Shown here: positions 9,722 to 21,952 of the stretch, one piece after another | Layout: every line of letters starts with the position of its first letter | Position numbering within the stretch: the stretch's first letter is position 1 | Assembly (NCBI GenBank): GCA_004194705.1 | Contig: SADC01001205.1 | Coordinates: 1 to 64,000, forward strand | From: Ditylenchus dipsaci | Taxonomy: Eukaryota > Nematoda > Chromadorea > Rhabditida > Anguinidae | Reading direction: 5' to 3' | Length of the DNA stretch: 64,000 nucleotides | Notes under the pieces: model-generated | What the model saw: the letters and a program-made list of their open reading frames with translations, nothing else | Database searches by the model: none | Told to the model about the DNA's origin: nothing | Made by a program: the position numbers and the translations under genes

Positions 9722-12700
9722 ATGACATTTTTTTGTTTCATTGTTATTTTAATAGTGTATTCTTGCAAAGCTGACTATCAGTTTCGTCCAGTTTCCCCAG
9801 AATATAATGAAAAGCTACAAAAATTTTGCAGTAACCCAGAGTTTGAAAGTGAGTTAGTGAAAATAACTATTTTACAAGAAATATTTTGCACCTTATGTAC
9901 TTTGGGGGGGGGGGGGGGGGGTGCGGTCGGTGGCACCGATTTTTTCAACAAAAATTTGTTTATATTTTCACATATTTATTATGATAATCATAATAATTCT
10001 GTTAACCGTCTATTAGTAACCATAGAAGCAATGTTGATTATGTTGAACATGGCCAATTCAATCACCATAATCAACTCGATCACGATTACACGAATAAACA
10101 CGAATCACGAATAAATTAAAAACTTAAAATTTTGGTGAAAAAATCGGTGACCACCCCCCCCCCCCTCCCCCCCGAAGTACATAAGGTCTGTTTTAAAAGA
10201 AGTCTTAAAAATTTAAAGCATAATTTATTTCTTTTTTTTCATATTGAATTAATTAGGTCATGATCGAGTGGTTCACGGTGAATATGCCCCTGTAAGCAAT
10301 AAACTTTAAAATGCACAACTTTTTTATTATTTCAAGGTAGGCAAGTATCCTTGGGCGGTGGTGCTGACCCAGCCAAAAAGTGATGTTTGCACTGAAGAGC
10401 TGTGTACTTACTGTGGTGGAACTCTGATCTCTAACAGACATATACTCACTGCAAGACATTGCTTAGAGTTAGTTCTTGTGAAATTAAATTTTCCTTAAAG
10501 GGGCATGCCCGACACGGAGATAAGGCGAGGAGAAGCACTTTTTTCCTTTCTCGATCAAGTTTTACATGCGTCCTCAACCAGATTTTTTAAGTTTTATGCC
10601 TGGTTTTTAAAAGTACTATCGGGTCACGAACATTAGATTTGACGCAAAACGAGTAAAAATGTAAGGATTCGAAAAAAATTCGCTGGTTCCCGCCATGACT
10701 TTTTGAAACGCACAGACATGCCCCTTTCAGACTAAAGATCTCTTATTGCCACTGAAAAAATATTTGTATCACATTATTCTCAATATACCTTGTCAAAGTC
10801 GGGGTAATATAGCATCGACAGCTAAATAGTAGAGGATTACAGACGGCGGTGAAATTTAATCGTGGGTCGCACGGTATACCAAAACATTGTTAGATCAAAC
10901 TGAGTTGAACCGCGTCTACAGAAATTCGGATAACGGTCTAGGAAAAAAGTTATGGATCAAATTTTTTGAAACACTCTATTAGACACGTGTTATTTTCATG
11001 CGATGATTTTTTTCAAACAGGTGTTTTAATTGGACATTTTTACAGTAATATTCACAGCTTTGAATCAGTGAGCATTTTTGTTGGAGGGGTCTGTTATGCT
11101 GCTCGAGGTCCTAATTGCTCTGTGGCAGATATGCAAAAGGTAGAAGTAGAGTTTGGAGCCTACGAAAAAAGAGAAGATGGCGATGAAGAGCCAAATTCAC
11201 CAGCTAAAACTCGAAACATGGGTCATGATATGGCCATTTTACAGTTGAAGCAAGACCTTGTTCAGCTAGCTGTTAGTCTAGATATCTCTAATACATTACT
11301 TTAAATTCTTGATTAAGGACGAAGGGGACAGTCCTGAATCCACCAGACCAGCTTGTATGCCTTTGGTTAAAGACAAAATACCACCTATCATGCACGTTTA
11401 TGGATGGGGGAGCACAGACGCCGAACCAAGTAAATCATTAGATTCAAAAGAAAGGTTGGTCACCACTTTTTAAGTCAATAAAACATGGCATAATTTAATC
11501 CAATGATTTCAAAGATGATTTTAAAAAATTAAAATCAATGAATAAAAATTATATTTTTTTGTAAAAATTCTCCAAAATAATCAGAATTATCCGAAAAACC
11601 TACAGTTGTTATTTTCAAAAATCTCCAAGTGCTGCACCACTAACACAAAATTCCGACGGTAAACACGCAAAAAGCAAATGTGAAAAATTGAAACTTTTTA
11701 GATCTTTGGGTAATATCCCAATATTCTTCTGACGCTCTTCAACGGCTTTCTTCAGATACACAGCAAGGCACAGGTAAGTTTAGTTCATAAATCATTTGTT
11801 TAAAAAAACACAGTACTTAATGTTGACTTGAAAAATGGCGTAACCTTTATTGAAGGAGCTTTTGAAAAAGTAAAATTTTTGGTAATAAATTTTTAATTTT
11901 TATTTAAAAAACAATAATTCTTCTTTTGAATTTTTAATGTAGCAGATTGATAAAGTTTTTTAGCGCAATAATGCTAAAAAATTAATCTTTGAGAGATGAA
12001 AGCTCTTTTCACGAACTAAAATAATTTCCAAAAGCTCTTTTAATAATTTCAGTTATTAAATTTTTGTTAATCGAAAAATATAGTCGTTACAATCTTTCAG
12101 TTATTGGCTCAGCCCATCTAATGGAAGTAGACTTGAAAGTGATGGATTTAGCTAATGATCCATTGACGCAGGACCCTGATTTCACAGCTGGCGGATATGC
12201 TCCATGTAATAGACTAAAGAGAGCCGCCAACTTGTGTGTTAGAAATTTTGGCGCTAGTAGCGAATACCTCCCCCCAAGAATCCGACCTTATAAAATTGCT
12301 GTGACTAACCTTGCAAACAACAAGTTTAGGCTTAGCCCTTAGGCTTGGGGTAGGCCAGCGTACGGAAGTTGTGACTAATAAAGAGTTTGCGCACATTTTC
12401 CGGGGTCTGGGACATAAATTTGGGAACTTTTTACTAAAGTAAAAAAGGTGAAAATCGTTAGGGGGGGGGGTATTCTCTACTAGGGTCGAAATTTTCTGTA
12501 TGCATGGCGCAGTGGATAAGCGTTAGTCTTTTTGGGCTTAAAATGGTGTGGAGGCTCGACCCCACTTGGCGGCACGGTAGTCATTTCGCCTTGTTTGACC
12601 AATATTTAGGGGTAATTAGGGTCGCTGATCTCGAATATGGCGTCCAAAAGTCGAATTACCCTTAGATGTTTGAAAGTAAGCCGAAATAACCAGCGTGCCA

Positions 12701-13224
12701 CCAGGTGAGGTCAAACCTATGAACAATAAAAAACAATAAAAAACAATAATGCTCATCCAGTGCGCCACACATACGCGAAATTCTTAGTCACACAGGTTGG
12801 CCACTCTCTTTAAATCTACCGTTTCTGTTTATTAGTAACAGTTTTTAGTGTGTTCTTCTGAGCGTCTATATTGCATGCATCCTGCCAATTTAACCACGAA
12901 AAAAGATGCAGCTGGAGTTGGAATTGATTTTTTTGAAGTAATTATTTGTTTTCTTAGGGAGACAGTGGAACAGGCATAATAGGACGAAAAGGCCCCCTTC
13001 ATTCTTTGTTTGGAATTACTGTTGCAGGAGCTGGAGATGATACTAAGTTCCCTTTAAATATTGGCTTGAGAACACAAGCTCTCTTATACGATATTTGCCA
13101 CTACACTGGAGTGTGTGTGGAAAGAGAATGGATTGGCAAAACTGATCCAGCCAAGGTTTCTGTGGATCTAACAAAAGCATTTTATGACCCTCTAAAAGCA
13201 ACTAATATAGAAGCTGATGATTAA
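9722..13224 (+). CDS. Secreted trypsin-like (S1 family) serine protease
   Basis: Eight exons keep frame: 9722-9848, 10257-10291, 10337-10467, 11046-11271, 11318-11429, 11702-11773, 12053-12237, 12958-13224 (384 residues). The N-terminus is a hydrophobic signal peptide (FFCFIVILIVYSCKA). RVVHG (about residues 46-50) is a zymogen-cleavage-like site. The triad is complete: His about 95 in LTARHC, Asp about 159 in GHDMAIL, Ser about 299 in CGDSGTG. YGWGS (about 200) is the usual S1 motif. Deviations are ARHC for AAHC and GDSGTG for GDSGGP, so specificity may be altered. An acidic insertion follows KREDGDEEP. The architecture recalls the divergent S1 proteases expanded in rhabditid nematodes. Introns 1, 3 and 7 carry MITEs. 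An AATAAA lies at 13,252. Confidence 0.8.
9890..10187. mobile_element. Palindromic MITE with poly-G/poly-C arms, in protease intron 1
   Basis: The ends ACCTTATGTACTT and AAGTACATAAGGT are inverted. They continue into a run of about 19 G on the left and a matching C-rich run on the right (10,152-10,174), then an inverted GGTGGCACCGATTTTTTC-like segment. The central loop is AT-rich. Confidence 0.7.
10497..10727. mobile_element. MITE of the AAAGGGGCATG family, in protease intron 3
   Basis: AAAGGGGCATGCC at the left end pairs with ACATGCCCCTTT at the right. Ends of the same family recur at about 24,983, 40,218, 40,617 and 45,110. Confidence 0.5.
12330..12490 (+). repeat. Dispersed repeat in protease intron 7
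   Basis: The segment from GTAGGCCAGCGTACGGAAG to the poly-G run and CTACTAGGGTC is homologous, in inverse orientation, to about 28,120-28,290. It is non-coding. Confidence 0.55.
12503..12573 (+). ncRNA. tRNA-like sequence (tRNA-derived repeat)
   Basis: TGGCGCAGTGGATAAGCG resembles an A box with D-arm, and GGCTCGACCCC a degenerate B box, about 50 bases apart as in tRNA genes. A clean anticodon arm or acceptor stem is not formed, so this is a tRNA-derived SINE-like remnant rather than a functional tRNA. Similar units lie at 21,665, 21,866 (inverted) and 28,694. Confidence 0.4.
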
Positions 13225-13636
13225 GAATGAAATTAAAATTGACTTGATTGGAAATAAAGCTTGTAAAAAAATTTTACATTTTTTGAAATTTATATTAGCA
13301 CTAGAAAATGTATACACGAGAGAAAGATCAATAGAATTAAAAAACTAACTCGTTAAAAAAAGGTGCGGATTTGAAATTTCAATTATTTGATCATATTTTA
13401 CTAGTGGACTGGACGGGATCCTGTGCACTGTGCACATGACTAGTTTTCATTGAATTTTCAAAAATACCGGATTTTAAAAATATCAGCACGACAAAAATTG
13501 TAGACCACCAGCCGAACAAACAAAAAAGTGAATTTCTCAAAAACCAACATTTTCGATAAGAGTTTCACTCGTTTTTACGGGGGAATAAAGAGGGAGTAGA
13601 GAAATAGAAAAGAGGTGATTAGGGCAATAAAACTGT

Positions 13637-13906
13637 TTACCGTATATTCTCGATTAGAAGGCCCCTCTCTAATAGAAGGCCCCTCTCTAATAGAAGGCCC
13701 CCCTTGAGGACCTATATATCAGCATAGAAAAAGAAATTCGCAAATCTGTTTTTCGCGTTTTCTTAGTTAGCACGAGCTCACCTGATTCCACTTTTAAAAT
13801 TTTAGTTGAGCACCCAAAAATCTCAAAATCGAAATATTTTTTTCCGACTTTTTTAGGGTTGAAAAATAGAAGGCCCGGGCCTTCTAATAGAGAATATACG
13901 GTATAC
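13637..13906. mobile_element. Palindromic MITE, TACCGTATATTC ends
   Basis: TACCGTATATTCTCGATTAG at the left and CTAATAGAGAATATACGGTA at the right are near-perfect inverse complements. AGAAGGCCCC words are repeated inside the left arm. Related degenerate copies lie at about 25,880-26,045 and 27,900-28,030. Confidence 0.75.
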
Positions 13907-13994
13907 ATGACTTCAAAGAGATCAAATTGTGTTATCTTTTTAAATTTATACCGTGAATAAAGTTATAGTTAAATTTTTTCAAATTAATTAATCA

Positions 13995-14415
13995 ATATTA
14001 GACATTGACCCTGTCTATAGTCGGGGTCAACTTTTAGGGTCAAAATTTTTTTTAATTGAAAAATTATTGTATTTTGACGTTTGTGACCCTAGGGCGACTT
14101 TTTGTACTCTACACGAAAATTCAGACAGTTATTTTTGAAGACAGTTATTTATTTTTGATTTTTAAAATTTCCACGTATGAAAATTGGTACGCAAAAAAGT
14201 TGAGCGGTCAACTTAGGGGTCAACATTTGCTAAAAAAAATTAGAGACAAGATTGCATGTTTCTGTTAAACCATCTTGTAGAGCTCAAAAAGTTGAGTGGG
14301 GGTCACAAATATTAGATTTGGGCACTTTCTCATCGAAAAATTGATATTTCAGCATTTTTGAAAAAAGTTTGCCCTTTAAAAGTTGAGGGGTCAAGTCGAA
14401 TGTGAACAGAGCCAT
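13995..14415. mobile_element. Inverted-repeat element with GGGTCAACTTTTAGGGTC words
   Basis: Left GGGGTCAACTTTTAGGGTCA and right AAAAGTTGAGGGGTCAAG are inverted, with shared internal words. A related element occupies the outer part of 21,220-21,640. Confidence 0.55.
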
Positions 14416-14517
14416 CCAATTTAAATTTTCCGTTTAATTTATACCGGCTACATGTAAATATTACAAGAGATCAAGAAATGGCACATTAAAAATCTGTGTT
14501 AAATCTTTTACCAAAAT

Positions 14518-17458
14518 TTATTTAAATTTTTTGATAGGTCTAAGACCAGAAGCATATATCCTCCAGTGGGCTCCATTTTTATAGGACGTGGAAAGTACCC
14601 ATATGCTCATCATTTTGCCCATATCACTTCTTTTTAGACTTTTTGTGTTGTCAATTATGGGGCCAAGCTCTTCAGAGTATCCAACAATTTGGTCTGGATC
14701 ATCTTGCGGCGTATTTGCAATATTGGTTATTTTTACAGAGGTGAACAGCTTAAGAATTTTTTGATTCAATTTGTGTTACAAATATAAATTACCTTTAAAA
14801 GGGAATTTTCACAGATGGCAGTTTGTAGCGTGGGAGTGGAGAGATGAGTAGCTTTGGTCATGAATACACGGTCTCCTATTTTGAAACGAAGGTTTACATG
14901 GTACCATTCACCTAGTTTGGGATCTGTTTGAAACCTCAAAATATGGATTTTTAATTAATTGTAACGTATTTTTTGAAAAAAAAACCTGTATCTATCAGTG
15001 TAAAATTTGGGATTAGACAGCTTTGTCTTAATAGCATAAAGCGTAATTGTACTCTCTTTGATGTAAACCACTACAGCATCTGTCTTGATTTCATCATCCT
15101 GAAAAATAAATTTAACAAAATTAGGAGCTAGTGTAATATACCCCACCCAAGAATTGAGGCTTAGGCTTTGGCTTAGGCTGTAATCTAAAGTTTAGGCTCA
15201 GGGCCTAGACATTACTAACAAGGACTTTTGTACAATTGTTTTCAAAAATGGTGGTTTTAGGTACCTTCCGAAAATTATGAGGGAGGTAATAATACACTAG
15301 CATCCCAAAAGGTGGTGTAACGGCACCGGTGCGGCACTGAACCGCACCGGCACCGGCCGGTAGAACTTTGCGGGAATTCGCGGGCGTCGGTGCCAGTGCA
15401 GATGCCGGTGCGGATGTTTCGAGATTTACATCACTGGTTCCGGATTCTTTTTTTTACAACAACCTAGAATTGTTTACCTGTACAGAAGTACTATTTTCTG
15501 TGCTTTTTGAGCACTCCATAGTTTCTGGACTAGATGTATTATTCAGGCTACTGCTATTTAAACTTTTTATGGGAGTAGAACTTTCGACTGGACTGATGCT
15601 CTAAAATAAAAAAAACGGGAGTCGAAACAAAAATAATGATCTCTTACTTGACGTTCTGCCTTTGCCTCTACCATGTCAGCTGGTTGAGCAGCTGGTTGAG
15701 CAGATAAAACCTCAGCCTTTGCTTTTGGACTCTTTTCTTTATTACCATTGCAAACCTTGATCACATTAGGGGAGCGAGCCTTAAACCTTTGCTCTTCTTC
15801 ATTATAGTCAACCTCCAAAGGTTTGTCTGAGCCTGACCTCATGGACCACCAATCAGAAGTGCCTTCTTCAGTTTTCATTTTTAGATTCCAGCCAGGCACA
15901 CTTATAACTTGTTCGCTGTTAATAAATTCCCATTTGTAGATTGACAGCTAAAAATAAATGATGTCCATTATCACAAAATCCAGCATTCAACCTTGATCTG
16001 GGGTTTTGTGGCTACCAAAACGATGCCTTTAGCTATAGAATTGACACAATACACATGGATTGGAACTGTTTTGCCAGAAAAATTTTGTCTAAAATATTTT
16101 GAGTGGAAAAAAAAAGAAAAGTTAGCAAAACTAACAGTGTAAAAAATTTGACGAAAGAACCAAGTTTGAGCTGAGAGTCATTGAGCAAAGGGTATTGACA
16201 GAGTCCGAATTCGGGGCAATAAATTTGACAAGCGTTGTTTTCATTGTCTATGGCCACAATCAAGCCTTTAGCTGTTTCCATGCCTTTTAAATTGCCTGAT
16301 GAGACCAGTGAAAGCTGAAAAAGGATGAAATGTTCAGCTATTTAGGTCAAATTGTAAAAAAATACCGTCTCAGAACCTTGCATGTACATAGAAGGGTTTG
16401 GATGCTCTCCTACTACCCACTTTACATCAAATTTTTCCATAATAGCTTGAAATGAAGGGCTAGGAAAAAACTCCATGCTAAAAGTATTACAGAGGGTCAG
16501 TAAATCAAAAAAAGCCCAAATATTTTCACAAACCAGACGAAAAAAGTTATTTTGTTCACAACTTTTCGAAATCTTCTTTTTGACATGACATATCTGCGAT
16601 TGATTCAGTTGGCTTAAATTTAATTTTTTTCTCACTCATAAGACTTTTTTGAGACTAATCTATACTAAAAATCTTTCTTCATATTCGTTTATTACCAGGC
16701 TAAATAGAGCAAACTCACTGTAGAAAAAATTTGGTGATTTTTTTAGCTTCTATATAGATAGTTGCAATCTCCAATCTGGGATAGAATGAAAAATAATTCA
16801 ATATATAACAAGATTTAGCTCAAATTTCTCGAGGTGATGCAAAACCGATTTTTATAACATAGCAAACGTGAAACTCCAAGTGCACTCCCCTCCCGCCCTG
16901 CCAAAGAGCATGAGTTCTCCAAGCGTATACCACCAAAGAGTACAATTTCTCTAACCAAATTTCGGTTAGAGAAAATTATACTCTTTGGGGGAGGTGCACT
17001 TGGGGTGCTGTCCCTTTAAAATTCTTACTAAGTAATCCAAATCATGTATATTCTCTCTTTGTCAAACTCATTGTGCACAAAGCAGCCCACTCGTCCGAAT
17101 CCAGGTGAATATCCAACCACATTGCGAAACTTAGAGTCCTTGAAGAAGACCAGAGGCACTTTTATCTAAAACTCTAAAATAGTAAAGAAAAAAATTTAAT
17201 TGATACTTGAAAGAAACCTCGAGCAAGCCATTTCGAATCCTAGTGTCACAAAGAGGTCTTTCTTTGAACATGAATTCCGTTTCCTCGCAAATCTCAAACC
17301 ATTCGCCTACTTTAGGCAGATTGAGCGGATCAGTATTTTCAGGATCAAGATTGGCTCTTTTTTTTCAAAATTTTTTGCTTCATGTTCAATGGACACCACA
17401 ACAACATCGAGCCATTGAAGTTGACATGTAGCAGCACATATACTTGTTTAACGGACAT
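14518..17458 (-). CDS. Repeat-module protein A (first member of tandem family)
   Basis: Ten exons: 17218-17458, 17029-17165, 16366-16477, 16136-16314, 15992-16088, 15648-15947, 15478-15600, 14986-15098, 14793-14934, 14518-14748; about 557 residues. Family not recognised. The protein alternates short strand-rich units, each with a VxVxx..D core, a GxW/GxF turn and a later GY..G...D..W motif: exon 1 (VLLHVNFNGSMLLWCP), exon 2 (GYSPGFGRVGCF), exon 4 (AKGLIVAIDNENNACQIYCP), exons 8-10 (IKTDAVVVYIK; LGEWYHVNL; VGYSEELGPIIDN; HWRIY). Small beta-barrel folds (OB, cold-shock or Tudor-like) are an inference from this pattern. Exon 7 is a Ser-rich linker. Exon 1 is 241 bases where paralogues have 228, with a one-base phase excess in the A run at about 17,356-17,367, so a frameshift or homopolymer error is present. 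Gene A has one copy of the C-terminal three-exon module; B and C have two. Confidence 0.7.
15296..15420. repeat. GC-rich low-complexity patch in gene A intron
   Basis: CACCGGTGCGG, CACCGGCACCGGCC and GTGCCGGTGCGG words form a GC-rich patch in an AT-rich intron (between exons 8 and 7 of gene A). It adjoins GGCTTAGGCT repeats at about 15,160. No coding content. Confidence 0.5.
16873..17012. mobile_element. Small palindromic MITE in gene A intron 2
   Basis: CCAAGTGCACTCCCCTCCC at the left pairs with GGGGGAGGTGCACTTGGGG at the right. The central CTCTAACCAAATTTCGGTTAGAG is itself palindromic and is flanked by inverted AAAGAGTA words. Confidence 0.75.
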
Positions 17459-18358
17459 CTTAAGTGGTAGCCAAACAATAAAGTAGTTTAGTTAAGTAAT
17501 TGTTTGTTAGAAATGCTACAAAATGGTTTTGTATTTATTACTAGATATGTGGAAAATGAGAAGAATGGGAATTGAGGGAACATTATTCATTTCAATAAGG
17601 GAGAAGTTAAACGATAAATAAATATTTAAATACATCAAGAGTTACGAGTGCCAAAATATTACTTAATTTTAAATACTACTTTGAAATAAAAAAAGTTGTC
17701 TTTTAACTAGAATTGTGGAAATTACCGGTAATATTATTGGTCATAATCTTTATTTTCAGGTCATATTCTGGTCATAACCTTTTTCATAATATTAAAGAAA
17801 AGTTTATCGATATATTTTTTTTTTTGCTTCAATGCCGACTTTCTTGCACTCCTAAACAAATCTCTTCAGTACCCTCAAATACTTTTATGCATTTACTAAA
17901 CTTTAAAGGCTTGTCCATATCCAGCTACCATCCAGTACCCTCTATCTGGATCCCCCAACGCAAAAATTCAAAACTTAGTCAAAGAGAATTAAAAAAACTG
18001 CCGTCCTCCACCTAAAAACATGTTATCTACACGTTTCAGCCCCTGGAACCAAAAAACAGAAATTTTCTGACACTTTCAAACGATCATAACATTTTTTGCA
18101 GGTCGAATTTTAAATTTCTGTAAAAGCACACCGATTCATTTACACTGACAATTTTTGGGTGAATAACTCGCTTGATCTCCCCTGTGTTATGGCCTCTGTG
18201 GATGGCCTCTGGCCATCTTAATTGACAGAGGGGACTAAGCGAAAATCGTGTTTTTGAAATTATATTTGTACAATATAGTTCTTTAAAATTAACTTTGTGA
18301 AAAGATGTTTACTTTTTTATTTTATGCACAAAAGAAAAAAATATATTCAACAAAATAT
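17459..18358. other. Intergenic, no recognisable gene
   Basis: AT-rich spacer between gene A and the 3' end of membrin. The plus-strand open frame at 17,713-18,015 is compositionally biased by T-rich runs and shows no family resemblance. Confidence 0.45.
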
Positions 18359-20192
18359 CTATCCTTTCCAATACCGATAGAAACAGTACATGAAAACTAA
18401 AAATACAACACATAATATGAGAAATATCAGCCAATCTTCCTCCAGACGTTTTTCGATCATTCTCAGCGTTGTGGTGGACAGACCGAGCTGAAAATTGTAA
18501 TTGCAAATGTTTTGTATTAGCTACAGCCAAGTCTCGAAATTTTTTATCTCTAAGGAGCATCGACAATTGATTTAAAAAGGAACCGACGACTGGAAGAATT
18601 TCGGAAAGGAATAAAAGGAACGAAGGGGCAAAAAACAATTTATATGCACTTTAACCAAGATCATTGTTTGGACTTTTCTGGCACAGAATCGAAAATCTCA
18701 ATTTATTAAAAAATATCTTTTTAGTAGGAGCAAAAGTAGCCTATCGGCGTCTCCATCGTGTTCGAATACCTATAAGTAGTTGGCTAACCATCTACTAATC
18801 TGGCTTAACTACCCATCCCCTGGCATATCTACCTATCCAACCTATTAGATAACACCTAACAACCTACTAAGATGCCATCGAGAAAAAAATTTATGTTGCC
18901 ACCAGGATTCTAACCTTCGAACTTTTTAATAGCAATTTCAAAATTCACCATAAATGGCTTGGTCACCCTGTCGTTTTTGTTACCTAAAATCGGAGGTTTT
19001 CACTGTTCTACACCGAAAATCGAAAACAGCGCTCTGTCACGCTCTTTGTATCAGCCATAGATGTCGATTAAAAGAAGATCTTGGAACGATAATAATCCTG
19101 GGCTGAGTTATAAAAAATAGAAAACGTGAGATCAAACTGTATAAAGGTATAAATTTTGGTTACGTTATCTTAAAAGAATTGAACGAAAGTTTCAAAATAT
19201 CGAGACTCTACTGTAATATATAATTTAAGCTTACCGTTTGACCAATATCTAAAACTTTTCTCTTCACTCCATGAAGACTAGCATGTTGAGAACGGAGAGA
19301 TCCAAGTATGGCAGTGCCCTGAGCTAGCAGGTCGTCCACAGCACCATGAGACTGTTTCATTTTATCATGAACCAAATACTCAGCATCATTAAAGTCTACA
19401 TGAGTATCGTTGGCTTTGAACCTAAAACAGAGGTTGTCGAAAAAAATTTGTTGCAAACTCTTAGGTCTTTTTTATTTTTTTCTTCTCTCAGTAACGGCAC
19501 TTTAGAGGTGGTTGTCAGGGGTGACGTTATAGAGTGATTCGAGTATATTACATTTTTAAGTTTTTTCTAACACTTTTACCCATGGCTCCCACATTTTAAA
19601 AAAAGGACATTTGCTCAAAATCAAGACATTTTTGGGATATTTTTCCAAAATTTGCTATTTTACCTAGTGCTTATTTCTCTTTTGATGCAGGAAAATAAGA
19701 TTTTGACTAAAAATTCCAACAAATAATTAGATTCGAAGTTCCAAAATAAGGAAAAACCTTATAAATAAAGACGTCTCGAAGCCCTGCTTTTACCCGAAAA
19801 AAAATAAAAGTACCTCCTTGTCAATAGTTCGTCTCGTTCAGCAGCTGCCCTCCATTTGCTGGTCATCTTAGCTTGCAACCCTAATACCGCCGAATCAACC
19901 CCATTGTAATCATATCTGAGCTGATCTAAGCGATACTTATAAGCTCTTCTTTGTGTGGGAGGCTCTTTTCCAACCAGATTGTAGATCTTATCCAAATTAG
20001 CTTTGACTGTTCTAAACAATGAACAAATAATTTAACTCTCCGTTAAATCATGGCCAAGACTTACACCATTTCTCTGCTTATATTTTGCAGTATTGGCTGC
20101 ATTTCACTCTCGTTTGTAGCCTTTTCAATCATGTTTAGATGAAAATGAAGCTGATGAACATCCTTGTTGGCTTGTTGAAACAGAGAATCCAT
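18359..20192 (-). CDS. memb-1: Membrin / GOSR2, Golgi Qb-SNARE
   Basis: Four exons, 20065-20192, 19814-20011, 19235-19421 and 18359-18487, join in frame to 213 residues, the usual length for membrin/GOSR2. The N-terminus is MDSLFQQANKDVHQL, followed by the Habc-type region (VTVKANLDKIYNLVGKEPP, YRLDQLRYDY). ELLTRRFKANDTHVDF leads into the SNARE helix, which reads VDDLLAQGTAILGSLRSQ then GVKRKVLDIGQT-LGLS. The C-terminus is a single membrane anchor (WLIFLILCVVFLVFMYCFY) ending RYWKG and TAG. Membrin is a Qb-SNARE acting in ER-to-Golgi and intra-Golgi vesicle fusion. The gene looks intact and is the clearest conserved single-copy gene here. The 750-base third intron (18,488-19,234) contains no recognisable gene. 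Confidence 0.93.
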
Positions 20193-21190
20193 ATTCACCT
20201 TGAAGTTAACACCTATAGCTAAAGATAATCAACGATAATTCCAAATCTACACTTTTCAAAATTTATAAAATTAAGTCTACTACACTTGGCATTCTGTAAT
20301 TTTTCAAACAAAATTTTATTGAATATTTTTTGGATGTTACCAGTTTGCAACTCTTTTTGCTGAGATTTTCTGGATTTTTCAGTTTGTGAGCAAAAGTCTG
20401 TTTCATCTCGATTTTTTGTGTTTCAGCCCAGCTTTTGCTATCCTTCCCATATTTATAATGTTTCGGCTGTTTGTTCACAGAATTTTTGCTTTTTTCACCC
20501 ATTTTGGGGCTGATTTTTGGAGAAATATACTGGTCATGTACATGGAAAAAAATTCCGAAACAGAAAATACTTTTCCATGAAACAGAAAAACAGCAAAAAC
20601 TGAGAAAAGCAGCAAAAATACACAAAAACATGCAAAAGAAGGCAAACACTTTCTTTATTCTTAATGTATTTTCAACAATGATTTTATTCCCAAAAGTCAA
20701 ATTCATGGTGATCAAATTCTATTTTTCAAGAGGAGGGTTTTAGCTCTACTTTTTAATTTTTTTAACTCAATAAAAAATACTGGTGGTCTAAAAGCTTTAT
20801 TTACAGCACTACTTTATATTGTTCACAAAACAAAAATAAATTGTTATCCATTACAAAATTAGACTATTACAAAAGCACTAGCTATTTAGGTTATCATAGA
20901 AAAACTTTCATAGTAACACTTCTCTAGCTCACACCTTACATCAGCTACTCCCACAGCTGACCCTGTAGCCAAGTTGTTTAGTAAAGTGTTACCGTGACGT
21001 ATTTTCAAAAATAAGACTAAGATTGGGTCATACAATTTATAAGTACCTTTTTAAAAGTATCGAAGAATTAAAAAGAAAAAATCTGCTAGTTCTAGCTCAT
21101 AGCTGACTCTAGTCTTCAAATGGCATATACAACAATTTTAAGTCAAAAAATCTTTTAATTTTTTGATCCAAATCTAGTTTTTTTTTCATT
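20193..21190. other. Intergenic, AT-rich, no supported gene
   Basis: Opposing open frames at 20,263-20,743 are composed of A/T-rich, Lys/Phe-rich codons on both strands with inverted-repeat character (CAGCAAAAA-type words also seen in the foldback arms at 48,290). They look like a degenerate repeat rather than coding sequence. Confidence 0.4.
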
Positions 21191-21664
21191 TAAAGGGGGG
21201 GGGGAAGCCATTGGCTGTGATCATAGTCGAGTTGACCCTCAACTTTTTAGGAGTCAACTTTTGTAAAAATTACTAAAATATCAATTTTTTGAAATAAAAG
21301 TGCCAAATATGATATTTTTGACCCCCCATCAACTTTTTGATGTCTACAAGATGGCTTTTACAGAAATTTGAAATCTTGTTTCTACAAAATTTTGAAAAAT
21401 GTTGACCTCAAATTGACCCCAGTTGACCCCTCAACTTTTTTTATCCTCAGATTTTTCTGCGTCGAATTTTAATAAATCACTCGGAAAAACTGCCTATATT
21501 TTTGTGTAGAGCTCAAAAAGTTGTTCTGGGGTCATGAATATCAAAATAAATAAATATTCAGAAAAATATTGACATTTTTTGAATTTAAGAAAAAGTTGAC
21601 CCTAAAAGTTGACCCCGAGCATGAACACCCCCATTTACGTTCGAGAAAGTGGCTTCCATGGCGC

Positions 21665-21735
21665 AGTGCGTAAGTGCTCACGTTTTTTGGCCTAAAATGG
21701 TGTTTTTTGGTGTTGCAGGTTCAGTCCCACGTAGT
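21665..21735 (+). ncRNA. tRNA-like unit, left arm
   Basis: CCATGGCGCAGTGCGTAAGTGC resembles an A box and GCAGGTTCAGTCCCAC a B box, with the spacing of a tRNA gene that has an extended variable region. The anticodon stem is not clean. Probably a tRNA-derived SINE head. Confidence 0.4.
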
Positions 21736-21865
21736 GGCACACTATTTTTTTTGGATTATTTGGCCAGTTTAGAGGTAATTTGGGTCGCTGATCCCGAATC
21801 TGGCGTCAAAAAGTCAAATTGCCTCTAAACTGGCCAAACAAGCCAAAAAAAATAGTGTGCCCCTA

Positions 21866-21952
21866 GTGGGATAGAACCTGCAACATTAAAAAAACAACAT
21901 TTAGGGCCAAAAAACGCGAGCACTTACGCACTGCGCCATGGAAGCCACTTTT
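21866..21952 (-). ncRNA. tRNA-like unit, right arm (inverted copy)
   Basis: Inverse-complement copy of the unit at 21,665: GTGGGATAGAACCTGC on the plus strand complements the B box, and GCACTTACGCACTGCGCCATGG complements the A box. The arms are close in sequence, so a transcript would fold into a long hairpin. Confidence 0.4.

Larger units (their letters stand above)
13225..14517. other. Intergenic, filled by MITE-like palindromes
   Basis: Only non-coding repeats are seen between the protease and family gene A: a palindrome at 13,637-13,906 and a GTTGACCCC inverted-repeat element at about 13,995-14,415. An AATAAA in minus orientation close to 14,516 probably serves gene A. Confidence 0.5.

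Noticed and set aside
17200..17431. Two plus-strand frames opposite gene A exon 1
   Set aside because: They are antisense to a coding exon that aligns with paralogues, and have no similarity of their own.
20263..20743. 150-codon minus-strand frame and overlapping plus-strand frames
   Set aside because: Extreme A/T-rich composition, frames on both strands, repeat-like words shared with foldback arms and no recognisable domain.
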